64,000 bases of DNA from Confluentibacter sediminis (GCF_003258355.1 NZ_QKPO01000010.1:1-64000), one strand, 5' to 3'. Shown: positions 30,188 through 39,168, counted from the stretch's first letter. Made by a program: numbers and translations. The notes: generated by a model from the letters alone, not told the origin.

Positions 30188-30637
30188 CTAATTCAAATTA
30201 CGTCTTTCAATAAAAAATCGTTTTAAAAGCTCTGAGGCTTCCGTTTCTAAAATGCCACCTTTTATAGTTGTTTTCGGGTGAAGTTTTGTGTTTAAATGAA
30301 TACATCCACGTTCCATATCCCTTGCGCCATAAACAATATGGGAAATCTGACTCCAATACAAAGCTCCTGCACACATTTGGCAAGGTTCTAACGTGACATA
30401 CAAAGTGCATTTAGTAAGATATTTGCCTCCTAAAAAATTAGAAGCTGCAGTAATGGCTTGCATTTCGGCATGGGCAGTCACATCTGTTAACGTTTCAGTT
30501 AGGTTATGCCCCCTAGCAATCACTTTATTATCAATAACAATCACGGCGCCCACTGGAATTTCGCCTTTAGCATAAGCCGCTTCAGCTTCTTGAAGTGCTT
30601 TTTTCATAAAGTAGATGTCGTCAAAAGGTTCTATCAT
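30188..30637 (-). CDS. tadA: tRNA adenosine(34) deaminase
   Basis: The 149-residue zinc deaminase has H56/E58 in TAHAEMQAI and C86/C89 in LEPCQMCAGAL, with VGAVIV at the N-terminus; this is the cytidine-deaminase-like fold. TadA converts A34 to inosine in tRNA-Arg(ACG). The DLM/ARD region and the F-F-rich C-terminus (LKRFFIERR) fit TadA better than guanine deaminase. It is divergent from dxs with only 39 bp between start codons. Confidence 0.88.
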   Translation of the reverse strand: MIEPFDDIYFMKKALQEAEAAYAKGEIPVGAVIVIDNKVIARGHNLTETLTDVTAHAEMQAITAASNFLGGKYLTKCTLYVTLEPCQMCAGALYWSQISHIVYGARDMERGCIHLNTKLHPKTTIKGGILETEASELLKRFFIERRNLN

Positions 30638-30676
30638 AATAGCAAAAATACAAATTCATTCTTGTACTTTTGTCAA

Positions 30677-32446
30677 GTGCAAAAGTCAATTTTAAACCAT
30701 ATAAATTCTCCAAAAGAATTACGTCTTTTAAATCAAAAAGATTTACCACGACTTGCACAAGAATTGCGTGAGTTTATCATAAACATTGTCGCAACTAAAG
30801 AAGGTCATTTAGGCGCTAGCCTAGGTGTTGTGGAACTAACGATTGCATTGCATTATGTATTTAATACCCCCGAAGATTTACTTATTTGGGATGTTGGGCA
30901 TCAAGCCTATGGACATAAAATTTTAACAGGCAGAAAGGATAGTTTTCACACAAATAGACAGCTTGAGGGTATTAGTGGATTTCCAAAACGAAGTGAAAGT
31001 ATGTATGATGCCTTTGGTGTTGGGCATGCGTCAACATCCATTTCTGCGGCACTAGGTATGGCAATAGCGTCTAAATTAAAAGGGGATTTAGAAAAGCAAC
31101 ATATCGCGGTTATTGGTGATGCTTCGATTGCTAGTGGAATGGCTTTTGAAGGTTTGAATCATGCAGGAGTTACCGATGCTAATTTGTTGGTCATATTAAA
31201 TGATAATGCTATTGGAATAGACCCAAGTGTTGGTGCTTTAAAACAGTATTTAACTAATGTAAAAAAGGGCATTCAGAAAAAAAATAATATTATTAAAGCT
31301 CTGAATTTTGATTATTCTGGGCCTATAGACGGTCATGATATTGATAAAATCATTTCAGAATTAAACCGATTAAAGACGGTAAAAGGCCCCAAATTTTTAC
31401 ATATTATTACAACTAAAGGAAAAGGCTTAAGACAAGCAGAAGAAAATCAGGTAACATATCATGCGCCAGGAAAGTTTGATGCTATAACGGGTGATTTAAT
31501 TTTAAAATCTACTTCTGATCAACCACCAAAATATCAAGATGTGTTTGGTTATACTATGGTTGAATTGGCTAAATTAAATGATAAAATTGTGGGCATCACG
31601 CCCGCTATGCCCACAGGAAGTTCATTAAAGTATATGATGGACGTTTTTCCAGATCGTGCTTTTGATGTGGGGATTGCAGAACAACATGCCGTCACATTAG
31701 CAGCAGGGATGGCAACCCAAGGGTTGATACCGTTTTGTAACATCTATTCCACTTTTTTGCAACGTGCTTACGATCAAATTATTCATGATGTAGCTTTACA
31801 AAAATTACCGGTTATTTTTTGTTTAGATCGCGCCGGTTTGGTTGGAGAAGATGGTGCCACGCATCATGGGGTTTTCGATTTGTCGTATTTAAGGTGTATA
31901 CCAAACCTCATTATTTTTGCTCCGAGAAATGAGGTGGAATTAAGAAACATCATGTATACATCGCAACTTGGTTTACAATTACCCATTGCTATTCGTTACC
32001 CAAGAGGACAGGGTGTGACTTTAGATTGGAAACAGCCGTTTTCTAAATTGGAAATTGGTAAAGGAATTCAGCTTAAAGAAGGTAAAAATATAGCTGTTTT
32101 AAGTATTGGCATCATGGCTAAAAATGTCACTGAGGCTATTGGAAAATCAAACAACCCTGAAAGTATAGCACATTACGATATGCGTTTTGTAAAACCTCTG
32201 GATGAGGTGTTACTGGATGTTATTTTCAAAAAATACAAAACAATTATTACTATGGAAGACAATGCTATAAAAGGTGGTTTTGGAAGTGCTGTTTTAGAGT
32301 TTGCGTCTGCTAAAAATTATAAAACGATTATCCATACATTAGGAATCCCAGACCAATTTATTGAACAAGGAACTGTGCAGGAATTGCAAAAATCTGTTGG
32401 TTTGGATGTTGAAAGTCTGGCTAAATTCTTAAATGCTAATCTTTAA
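30677..32446 (+). CDS. dxs: 1-deoxy-D-xylulose-5-phosphate synthase
   Basis: First enzyme of the MEP isoprenoid pathway, thiamine diphosphate dependent. I start at the GTG at 30677 (QKSILNHINSPKELRLL follows); upstream in-frame codons run antisense through tadA. Motifs: the histidine in WDVGHQAYGHKILTG, the ThDP/Mg motif VIGDASIASGMAFEGLNHAG with N175 in ILNDN, the catalytic glutamate in FDVGIAEQHAV, and HDVALQKLPVIF. The usual GDG is GDA (A149). At 589 residues it is shorter than E. coli Dxs (620). Its 3' end overlaps the convergent dGTPase gene by 4 bp. Confidence 0.92.
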   Translation: MQKSILNHINSPKELRLLNQKDLPRLAQELREFIINIVATKEGHLGASLGVVELTIALHYVFNTPEDLLIWDVGHQAYGHKILTGRKDSFHTNRQLEGISGFPKRSESMYDAFGVGHASTSISAALGMAIASKLKGDLEKQHIAVIGDASIASGMAFEGLNHAGVTDANLLVILNDNAIGIDPSVGALKQYLTNVKKGIQKKNNIIKALNFDYSGPIDGHDIDKIISELNRLKTVKGPKFLHIITTKGKGLRQAEENQVTYHAPGKFDAITGDLILKSTSDQPPKYQDVFGYTMVELAKLNDKIVGITPAMPTGSSLKYMMDVFPDRAFDVGIAEQHAVTLAAGMATQGLIPFCNIYSTFLQRAYDQIIHDVALQKLPVIFCLDRAGLVGEDGATHHGVFDLSYLRCIPNLIIFAPRNEVELRNIMYTSQLGLQLPIAIRYPRGQGVTLDWKQPFSKLEIGKGIQLKEGKNIAVLSIGIMAKNVTEAIGKSNNPESIAHYDMRFVKPLDEVLLDVIFKKYKTIITMEDNAIKGGFGSAVLEFASAKNYKTIIHTLGIPDQFIEQGTVQELQKSVGLDVESLAKFLNANL

Positions 32447-33783
32447 ATTTCGAATCCTTTAATTTTTTTATATTCCAAAATAGCTTTACTGTCTGATAAC
32501 AAAGAGACATAATAGCAAACACTAGACAGGCGTTCATATAAAGTGGAATTTTCTATATTATTGGACTTTGGAAATCCCCTTAAAATAAGTTTGTCATAAT
32601 TGGAGGCGCAATTATTAAAAGTATTATTTACAGCAGTGGCGTAAGTTGTTAATAGCGTATTTAAAACGCCATAACCCGCAATTTCTTTATCTATAACTTC
32701 AGTGGATTGATAGATATTTTCAATACTAATTTTAATAATATCCTTTATTTGTGCATCATACTTGCTTTTATCGAGTAAAGCACAATCGAATTCACCATTT
32801 AAAATAGCTTCTTCGTGTTTCATAAAAATAGTCACTGCTTCATCAATTAAAGTGCCAATGGCTAAAGCACGTAAATAACTCACGCGGTCTTCTTTACTAG
32901 TAAGGGCATAGTAGTTTTCGGTTTTAATTCTATCGCGTACTAAATTGATGAGGTACTCCAAGGCAAATTCTTCTTGGATGAGGCCGAGGTTGATGCCATC
33001 TTCAAAATCGATAATGGTATAGCAAATATCATCAGCAGCTTCTACTAAAAAAGCGAGTGGATGTCTAGAAAAACTTAAATCTTTATGGCTTCGTTTTAAT
33101 AATCCTAATTCAGTTGCGATATCTGTAAAAGCGTCTTTTTCACTTTGAAAAAAACCGTATTTTTTGTCTGCAATATGTTTAGTGGGTTTTTTAGGTAATG
33201 ATTCTTTTGGGTATTTAGTGAATGCTCCCAGTGTAGCATAACTTAAACGTAAGCCACCAGACCTGCCGGCTCTACTTTCGGTTAAAATTTTAAATCCGTT
33301 GGCATTGCCTTCAAAATCACATAAATCTTGATATTCTTTAGCCGTTAGTTGATTTTTATAATTGCTACCTGCGCCTGTTTTAAAAAATTCCCCAATCGCT
33401 TTTTCTCCTGAATGTCCAAACGGGGGGTTTCCAATATCATGTGCCAAAGCTGCTGCAGCTACAATGGCACCAAAATCATTTGCTTGATACCCATGGGCAT
33501 TTTTTAAGTGAGGATGTTTCTCTAATAATTTTTTCCCAACTAATCTTCCTAAAGATCTACCTACGACACTAACTTCTAAACTGTGGGTTAAACGCGTGTG
33601 TACAAAATCGGTTTGCGATAATGGAATTACTTGGGTTTTATCTTGTAAACTTCTAAATTCTGAGGAAAATATAACCCTATCGTAATCAACTTCAAAACCT
33701 AATCGGGTTTCATCTTGTTCTTTTCGAATGCGTTTATTGGTGTCGCCAAAGCGTTTTAAGGATAATAATTGTTCCCAGTTCAT
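32443..33783 (-). CDS. dgt: Deoxyguanosinetriphosphate triphosphohydrolase (dGTPase)
   Basis: The 446-residue HD-domain enzyme hydrolyses dNTPs to deoxynucleoside and triphosphate. Metal ligands are seen in RLTHSLEVSVVGRSLGR and the HD motif ALAHDIGNPPFGHSGEKAI; a third histidine/aspartate region is VEAADDICYTIIDFEDG. The N-terminus (MNWEQLLSLKRFGD) is the family lead. It helps balance dNTP pools, complementing the nrdAB genes elsewhere in the window. Confidence 0.9.
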   Translation of the reverse strand: MNWEQLLSLKRFGDTNKRIRKEQDETRLGFEVDYDRVIFSSEFRSLQDKTQVIPLSQTDFVHTRLTHSLEVSVVGRSLGRLVGKKLLEKHPHLKNAHGYQANDFGAIVAAAALAHDIGNPPFGHSGEKAIGEFFKTGAGSNYKNQLTAKEYQDLCDFEGNANGFKILTESRAGRSGGLRLSYATLGAFTKYPKESLPKKPTKHIADKKYGFFQSEKDAFTDIATELGLLKRSHKDLSFSRHPLAFLVEAADDICYTIIDFEDGINLGLIQEEFALEYLINLVRDRIKTENYYALTSKEDRVSYLRALAIGTLIDEAVTIFMKHEEAILNGEFDCALLDKSKYDAQIKDIIKISIENIYQSTEVIDKEIAGYGVLNTLLTTYATAVNNTFNNCASNYDKLILRGFPKSNNIENSTLYERLSSVCYYVSLLSDSKAILEYKKIKGFEI

Positions 33784-33876
33784 TGTAAATTATTAAGTGT
33801 TGGCAAGATAATTAAATTCATTAAAAAACTGGCTCAAAATAATACGGTTACCAAATAAAATGACTTAAAAAATCTG

Positions 33877-33955
33877 GTAACATTAAATTAACATATTCAT
33901 CATAAACACTTAATGTTTAAGTAACATTCAATTTATGCTATTCATCTTTATTTGC
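33877..33955 (+). promoter_or_regulatory. Pho-box-like array and promoter 1 (six half-sites)
   Basis: Half-sites every 11 bp: GTAACAT (33877), TTAACAT (33888), ATCATAA (33899, weak), TTAATGT (33910), GTAACAT (33921), TTTATGC (33932, weak). A 12-bp gap then leads to TTTGC at 33951. The 7+4 direct-repeat spacing is that of the E. coli PhoB box; the half-site sequence differs. It precedes the ATG at 33978 by about 25 bp after the TTTG. Confidence 0.6.
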
Positions 33956-33977
33956 AGTAGAATTGTTTATCCAAATC

Positions 33978-34364
33978 ATGAAAAAATTTATTTACTTAAT
34001 TTTAATATTATTTAGCACTGCAGGCTTCTCTCAAAACACAGGCTTAATAGTTGGTAAAGTAATGGATAAAGAATTAGATAATACTCCATTAGTTTTGGCG
34101 AATGTTTCTATTAAAGGAACTTCAGTAGAGGTAAATACAGATTTAACAGGTTTATTTGTTATTGAGAATTTAAAATCAGGGGATTATATTTTGGTTTGTA
34201 GTTTTGTTGGTTATGAAACCCAAGAAATACATGTTCATGTAGATGCTTTAAATCCAGCAGAAGTTAATCTACCATTAGGAGCCAGCACCATTTCTTTAAG
34301 TGAATTAGCGTCTATCACTTCAACGTCTCAAACAGAGGACAAAACCTTTTCGACCTTAAACTAA
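33978..34364 (+). CDS. Stand-alone CarboxypepD_reg domain protein, paralogue of the next receptor's N-terminus
   Basis: The protein of 128 residues has a signal peptide (ending AGFSQ) and a single carboxypeptidase-regulatory-like domain. It matches the N-terminal extension of the TonB-dependent receptor encoded next: the shared phrases are IVGKVMDKE / VVGKLTDKE, LANVSIKGT / FANVLIKGT, and SFVGYETQEI in both. It stops where the receptor's plug domain would begin, after SLSELASITS. The ATG at 33978 (MKKFIYLIL) is preferred to the TTG at 33963. It could be an orphan duplicate or a periplasmic partner that competes for the same contacts as the receptor's own domain. Confidence 0.65.
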   Translation: MKKFIYLILILFSTAGFSQNTGLIVGKVMDKELDNTPLVLANVSIKGTSVEVNTDLTGLFVIENLKSGDYILVCSFVGYETQEIHVHVDALNPAEVNLPLGASTISLSELASITSTSQTEDKTFSTLN

Positions 34365-34474
34365 AATAAGTTTGTTTTATCGATTTAGTTAAGAATAGCT
34401 GATCAAGTTATTTTTAGACATCTAAATTATTCTAATTTTCAATGTTAATTTAATGTTTCCGGATTAAAAGTTTC

Positions 34475-34553
34475 ATAACATTCGCATAACATTTTTGTTA
34501 CTGTTCTTTAATGTAATGGTAACATCAAATTCATATAGCATTAGTTCCTTTGC
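34475..34553 (+). promoter_or_regulatory. Pho-box-like array and promoter 2 (six half-sites)
   Basis: Half-sites every 11 bp: ATAACAT (34475), ATAACAT (34486), GTTACTG (34497), TTAATGT (34508), GTAACAT (34519), TTCATAT (34530). After 12 bp comes TTTGC at 34549. The last three half-sites and the spacing match array 1. A reverse-oriented pair (ATGTTAA 34442, ATGTTTC 34453) lies just upstream. Confidence 0.6.
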
Positions 34554-34577
34554 GGCAAGAAATTATCTAAAAAACTA

Positions 34578-37340
34578 ATGAAAAAATTACTGCTATTATC
34601 TATACTTTTTTATTCAATATTCTCTTATGCTCAAACTACAGGTTCTGTAGTTGGTAAGCTTACAGATAAAGAATATAATGACGAACCCTTGGCGTTTGCA
34701 AATGTTTTAATAAAAGGAACTGCAAAAGGAACCACTTCAGATATTGATGGTTTATATGAAATTGCTGACTTACCCCCTGGAACTTATACACTATCTTTTA
34801 GTTTTGTGGGTTATGAAACTCAAGAAATACAGGTAACTGTTGTTGCTAATAAAGTAACACAAGTTAATGTGCCTATGGGTGCCAGTGCAGCCTCTTTAGA
34901 TGAGATTGTTATTACGACGACGACAAAAAGGGAAAGTGAAACGGCCTTATTATTAGAGCAAAAAAAAGCGGTAGCTTTTAAGGCATCTATAGGCGCAGAT
35001 GAGCTTTCAAGAAAAGGCGTTAGCGATGTTGCCACTGCCGTTACCAAAGTTTCTGGTATTTCTAAACAAGAAGGATCTGGAAACATTTTTGTAAGAGGTC
35101 TTGGAGATCGTTATAACATTACCACTTTAAATGGTTTACCATTACCATCAAACAATCCATCAAATAAAAATATCATTTTAGACATTTTTACAACTGATAT
35201 TGTTGAATATGTAGGTATTAGCAAAACTTTTGAATCTCAAAATTATGCAGATTTTGGAGGTGCTAATATCGATATTGTGGCTAAAAAATTCTCTGGAGCT
35301 CCTTTTATTACTATAGGTGTAGGCTTGGGTGCTAACACAAATGTTTTAAAAGTTGATGACTTTTATTTACAAGATGGTCCTTCTTATTCTGGGTTTGGTT
35401 ATGGGAAAGTACCAAGTGACCCATTATTACCATACAATTACGCAACAAGTTGGGACAGAAAATCTAGTAAAAACACGTTAAATAATAACTATTCATTAAC
35501 TGGTGGAAGAAAATTCAGTTTAGGTGACGAAAGCAGTTTAGGCACGTTTTTAACAGCCTCTTTTGATACAGATAATAAATATATTGAAGGTATTTACAGA
35601 ACTAATATTACGGCACAAGGTACTGCTAATGCTGATTACTTTAGAAAATCATATAAACACAATACCAATTCAACGATAATGGGTACAGCCGATTACAAAA
35701 TAAACAATAATAACTCTATTCTTTACACAGGTTTATTTTTAAACTCATCTTCGCAAGATTATAGTGAATATGATGGAAAAAATATCGAGTTTCCTGGATT
35801 AGATCCAATCGGTTTTATTAAGCGCGGAACTTTTGACAAAACGCAATTATTAGTGAACCAATTGTTAGGTAAGCATAAATATAGTGAGCAATGGAATGCT
35901 GAATGGAATATTGGTTACAGCATATTGGATAATACAATTCCAGACCGTATGCAAAATACCTTTGTACCGACGAGTGATGGATCATCAAGCTACACCTTTT
36001 TTAAAAATACTAGCATAAACAATCATAGATATTTCCAAAGCTTAAATGAAAAAGAATTTTCTGCAAATCTTTCAGTATCCTATAACTTTAATAAAAATGT
36101 GGATGACGAATTTAAAGGAAAAGCAACGCTAGGATATTCAGGTAAAATGAAAAATGTTGATTTTAATTCTCAACAATATTCATTTTTCCCAGAAACAAAT
36201 AAAACTACTTTTACTAGAGATGGTTTTAATAATACTGATTTATATTTAAATGATACAAATTTTGATTTATCAGCAGGCGATAGCTCTAGTAAGCTCTCTC
36301 AACTTTATAACGGTCATTTAAATATTCATACCGCATACGGAAATGTACTATACAACTTTAATAAACAATTATCTGTTATTATAGGAGGTAGATTTGAACA
36401 AATTGAACAATATGTTTATTTTAATAGTTTAGATTTCCCAGATGGAAGTGGTAATACGTATGCACCTGTAAAGTTTTTACCCAGTATAATTGCGAAATAC
36501 AAATTAAATGAAAAACAAAATTTAAAATTTGCAGCGAGTAACACCTATACATTACCTCAATTTAAAGAAAAAGTAAAAATACTTTTTCAAGAAGTTGGTC
36601 AATCTTATGAAGGAAACGATAAATTATACGCTTCAACAAACTACAATGCAGATTTAAGTTGGGAGTTATACCCTAGCAATGATGAAATACTTACCGTAAC
36701 TGCTTTTGGTAAATTAATTCAAAACCCAATAAATGAAATGTTTACTAATTCATCCTCTGGTAACATTACATACGCTAATACAGGTGAAAAAGCAGTTATT
36801 GCTGGTATTGAAATAGAACTAAGAAAAAATATTTTTAATTTTAATAATGATAATAATTTAAACGAAAAATTATCTTTTGGATTTAATGGATCTTACATGT
36901 ATCAAGATCAAGATTTAAATAACACAAAAGTAGTTACTGAAAATGGTTTTGGAGCAAATTTTACTTATCAAAACTCTAAATTATCTGGAGCTTCAGACTT
37001 TTTAGCTAATTCAGACATTTCTTATTTAAAACAATTTAGAAATGGCAAAGATATTACAGCAACACTTACATATGCCTACGTTTCAGATAAATTAGCTGTA
37101 ATAGGAACTTCAGAAAGAGGAAACCTTATCGATAAATCAATAAGTAGATTAGATTTTATTCTAAAATCTAATCTTTCGAAAAAATTAAAAATAGGATTAT
37201 CTTATAAAAACATATTAGATCCTACTTATAAAAGGGAAACGGATCAAAGTAAAGCCCCACTAATTAAAACACCTGATGTTTTAGCAAGTTCTTACAAAAT
37301 AGGGTCTAACTTAAGTTTTTCTATAAATTATAAGTTCTAA
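34578..37340 (+). CDS. TonB-dependent outer-membrane receptor with CarboxypepD_reg domain
   Basis: The 920-residue protein has a signal peptide (ending FSYAQ), a CarboxypepD_reg-like domain (about 21-110), a plug domain (about 120-235, with GISKQEGSGNIFVRGLGDRYN and TLNGLPLPS), and a large beta-barrel ending in LSFSINYKF, the C-terminal aromatic of barrel proteins. Such receptors import large or scarce substrates with energy from TonB. The Pho-like promoter, and the downstream porin and phosphate transporter under the same control, suggest a phosphate or organophosphate ligand; this is inference. The downstream beta-helix lipoprotein may be its surface partner. Confidence 0.88.
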   Translation: MKKLLLLSILFYSIFSYAQTTGSVVGKLTDKEYNDEPLAFANVLIKGTAKGTTSDIDGLYEIADLPPGTYTLSFSFVGYETQEIQVTVVANKVTQVNVPMGASAASLDEIVITTTTKRESETALLLEQKKAVAFKASIGADELSRKGVSDVATAVTKVSGISKQEGSGNIFVRGLGDRYNITTLNGLPLPSNNPSNKNIILDIFTTDIVEYVGISKTFESQNYADFGGANIDIVAKKFSGAPFITIGVGLGANTNVLKVDDFYLQDGPSYSGFGYGKVPSDPLLPYNYATSWDRKSSKNTLNNNYSLTGGRKFSLGDESSLGTFLTASFDTDNKYIEGIYRTNITAQGTANADYFRKSYKHNTNSTIMGTADYKINNNNSILYTGLFLNSSSQDYSEYDGKNIEFPGLDPIGFIKRGTFDKTQLLVNQLLGKHKYSEQWNAEWNIGYSILDNTIPDRMQNTFVPTSDGSSSYTFFKNTSINNHRYFQSLNEKEFSANLSVSYNFNKNVDDEFKGKATLGYSGKMKNVDFNSQQYSFFPETNKTTFTRDGFNNTDLYLNDTNFDLSAGDSSSKLSQLYNGHLNIHTAYGNVLYNFNKQLSVIIGGRFEQIEQYVYFNSLDFPDGSGNTYAPVKFLPSIIAKYKLNEKQNLKFAASNTYTLPQFKEKVKILFQEVGQSYEGNDKLYASTNYNADLSWELYPSNDEILTVTAFGKLIQNPINEMFTNSSSGNITYANTGEKAVIAGIEIELRKNIFNFNNDNNLNEKLSFGFNGSYMYQDQDLNNTKVVTENGFGANFTYQNSKLSGASDFLANSDISYLKQFRNGKDITATLTYAYVSDKLAVIGTSERGNLIDKSISRLDFILKSNLSKKLKIGLSYKNILDPTYKRETDQSKAPLIKTPDVLASSYKIGSNLSFSINYKF

Positions 37341-37360
37341 AAAATAACACTTTAATTATT

Positions 37361-37403
37361 GAAAAAGAGGTAATTGTTTTTTGTTAACAATTGCCTCTTT
37401 TTC
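37361..37403 (+). terminator. Terminator of the TonB-dependent receptor gene
   Basis: GAAAAAGAGG (37361-37370) pairs with CCTCTTTTTC (37394-37403), with an inner stem AATTGTT/AACAATT. The stem is long and uninterrupted apart from one unpaired base on each side. Confidence 0.7.
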
Positions 37404-37459
37404 ATTGTAATAGAGATGTAAATTTAATGTTAATTAAATTTAAAAACTTCTAAGAATCC

Positions 37460-37516
37460 TTAACAACAAGATAATAATGGCTTAACGCATCAAAAACACT
37501 AAATATGTTCATTTGT
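37460..37516 (+). promoter_or_regulatory. Pho-box-like array and promoter 3 (four half-sites)
   Basis: Half-sites every 11 bp: TTAACAA (37460), ATAATAA (37471, weak), TTAACGC (37482), AAAACAC (37493, weak). A 12-bp gap leads to TTTGT at 37512. A reverse-oriented pair (ATGTAAA 37416, ATGTTAA 37427) lies upstream. Confidence 0.5.
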
Positions 37517-37541
37517 ACTGTTAAAAAAATAAACAAAAAAA

Positions 37542-38660
37542 ATGAAAAAATCGATTTTAGCAATAGCAATTTTAGCACTTGGTTTAACAAGCTGTAGTAA
37601 TGACGATAATCCTACTCCAAGTAGTTCTTTTGAAGTAAAAGTAGATGATTTAAAAGGTAATATTACTGATGGAACTGTAACATTAGATGCTACAAAAACA
37701 TACACACTAACAGGAGGTTTAGTTGTAAAATCTTCAGCTACGTTAATTATCCCTGCTGGAACAAAAATTCAATCAGATCCAACTGCTGATACTGAAAAAG
37801 CAAAAACAATTTTCATAGCTGTAGAAAGAGGTGCGAAAATCTTCATTAATGGTACTTCAGCTCAACCTGTAGTTATGACATCTGGTAAAGCTTCTCCTGC
37901 TGAGGGTAACTGGGGTGGTTTAATTATTTGCGGTGATGCAAAGGTAAACACTGGTGATAATGGAACTTCTGAAGTTGGTGGTTTATTATATGGAGGTAAT
38001 AACAACGCTGATTCATCTGGGTCAATTACTTACTTAAATATCTCTTACACAGGTTCAAAATTTAGTGATAGTAAAGAATATAACGGTGTTTCTTTCTTTG
38101 GTGTGGGTAGTGGAACTGTAGTAAACAATATTTATACTTATGAAAGCGGTGATGATGCTGTTGAATTTTTTGGGGGTGCAGTAAATGCTTCTAACTTGGT
38201 ACTAATAAATTCTTATGATGATTCATTAGATTTCGCTGATGGTTATATTGGAACTATTACGAATGTATACATTTCTGGTGTTTCTAACGCAGGTATTGAA
38301 GGTTCTAACAATCAGGCTAACGATATAGCTTTACCTATGACAAATGCTAAGATTTCAAACGTGTCAATCGTAAAAGGTTCTGAGGCTAAATTCACAGCTG
38401 CTGAAAAAGCGATTAATTTTAAAGAAGGTGGAGGGATACAAACTTACACAAACTTATTTGTTGCTAATGATATGCCTTCTACTTTTGCTAAATTAGATTC
38501 TGGAACAGGCGCAACTGCAAGAATTGCTGCAGGGGACTTTAAAATAAACACCATCAATTTTGTAACTGCAAACAACACGGTTGCTACTTATGTTACAACT
38601 CAAACAGGTGCTGGTTCTGGTGCAACATTACCTACTTGGGCAGCTTGGACTAACAACTAG
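37542..38660 (+). CDS. Right-handed beta-helix lipoprotein
   Basis: A lipobox (GLTSCSNDD, Cys at about residue 17) begins the mature 356-residue protein. Repeated short strands with N/G turns (LIIPAGTKIQSD, KIFINGTSAQPVVMTSG, ITYLNISYTGS, VVNNIYTYESGDDAVEFFGGAV, LVLINSYDDSLDFADGYI, ITNVYISG) are typical of a parallel beta-helix of the pectate-lyase type, with no catalytic motif evident. Placed directly after the receptor gene and under the same type of array, it is a candidate surface-exposed substrate-capturing partner, analogous in role to SusD but not homologous. Ends at a strong terminator. Confidence 0.75.
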   Translation: MKKSILAIAILALGLTSCSNDDNPTPSSSFEVKVDDLKGNITDGTVTLDATKTYTLTGGLVVKSSATLIIPAGTKIQSDPTADTEKAKTIFIAVERGAKIFINGTSAQPVVMTSGKASPAEGNWGGLIICGDAKVNTGDNGTSEVGGLLYGGNNNADSSGSITYLNISYTGSKFSDSKEYNGVSFFGVGSGTVVNNIYTYESGDDAVEFFGGAVNASNLVLINSYDDSLDFADGYIGTITNVYISGVSNAGIEGSNNQANDIALPMTNAKISNVSIVKGSEAKFTAAEKAINFKEGGGIQTYTNLFVANDMPSTFAKLDSGTGATARIAAGDFKINTINFVTANNTVATYVTTQTGAGSGATLPTWAAWTNN

Positions 38661-38682
38661 TTTAAGATAGAGATTATAAAAC

Positions 38683-38714
38683 AAAAAAGCATCCTAAATT
38701 TAGGATGCTTTTTT
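38683..38714. terminator. Bidirectional terminator
   Basis: A perfect 32-bp palindrome centred at 38698.5: AAAAAAGCATCCTAAA (38683-38698) with its complement (38699-38714). It separates two convergent genes. Confidence 0.85.
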
Positions 38715-38735
38715 TAGTTTAATACTTTTTTAGCT

Positions 38736-39086
38736 TTAAAAATCTTGATTTGTTTTAGAATCAGTTTCTTTTAATCCTGCAATAGCATTTGCCTTATAAT
38801 CTACTTCTTTTAAGATTCCATCAGTATAATAGAACCATTTGCCGACTTTTTTACCATTATCATAATTTCCAGAAATAATTTTTTCACCTTCTGCATTAAA
38901 ACTTAGCCACTCACCTTGTAGTTTACCATCTGTAGTGTAAAACCCTGTTTGGCTTACAGCTCCATTGTCATGATAATAAACAACTTCAATTAAATTAGTG
39001 TCTTTGTTAAGTTTTAAATCTCTCTTTTGCTGAGCAAAAGAACCCGCAGTAATTAAAAAGGCGAAAAGTAAAATAAATTTCTTCAT
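38736..39086 (-). CDS. Exported MORN-repeat (YwqK-like) protein
   Basis: The 116-residue protein has a signal peptide (ending AGSFAQ) and two to three MORN/YwqK-type repeats (VVYYHDNGAVSQTGFYTTDG, LQGEWLSFNAEGEKIISGNY, KVGKWFYYTDGILKEVDY). Proteins of this type are often labelled toxin-antitoxin component because of YwqK; there is no toxin partner here, so that label should not be used. It lies inside the phosphate island but on the opposite strand and has an ordinary promoter. Confidence 0.75.
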   Translation of the reverse strand: MKKFILLFAFLITAGSFAQQKRDLKLNKDTNLIEVVYYHDNGAVSQTGFYTTDGKLQGEWLSFNAEGEKIISGNYDNGKKVGKWFYYTDGILKEVDYKANAIAGLKETDSKTNQDF

Positions 39087-39112
39087 AATTATGGGTTTTT
39101 AACATTATAATT

Positions 39113-39143
39113 CAAATATACAAATTTGTTAACATTAAAACAA
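39113..39143 (-). promoter_or_regulatory. Promoter of the MORN-repeat gene
   Basis: On the minus strand TTG (39143-39141), 20 bp, TATATTTG (39120-39113) match the consensus. It overlaps the first half-sites of the plus-oriented distal array, so the same regulator could interfere with it. Confidence 0.55.
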
Positions 39144-39168
39144 CACTTACGTAACATTAAATTAACAT
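39129..39168 (+). promoter_or_regulatory. Distal Pho-box-like array (four half-sites)
   Basis: TTAACAT (39129), ACAACAC (39140), GTAACAT (39151), TTAACAT (39162), each 11 bp apart. No TTTG element is found at the expected 12 bp or 23 bp downstream, so it may act from a distance on the porin promoter, repress the minus-strand MORN gene, or drive a short RNA. Confidence 0.5.

Noticed and set aside
30506-30676. Extended N-terminus of dxs
   Set aside because: The extra 57 codons run antisense through the start of tadA, have no Dxs character, and the GTG at 30677 gives the family N-terminus.
38736-39086. Toxin-antitoxin module based on YwqK-like repeats
   Set aside because: The protein is exported and there is no toxin-like neighbour; MORN repeats alone do not support the label.
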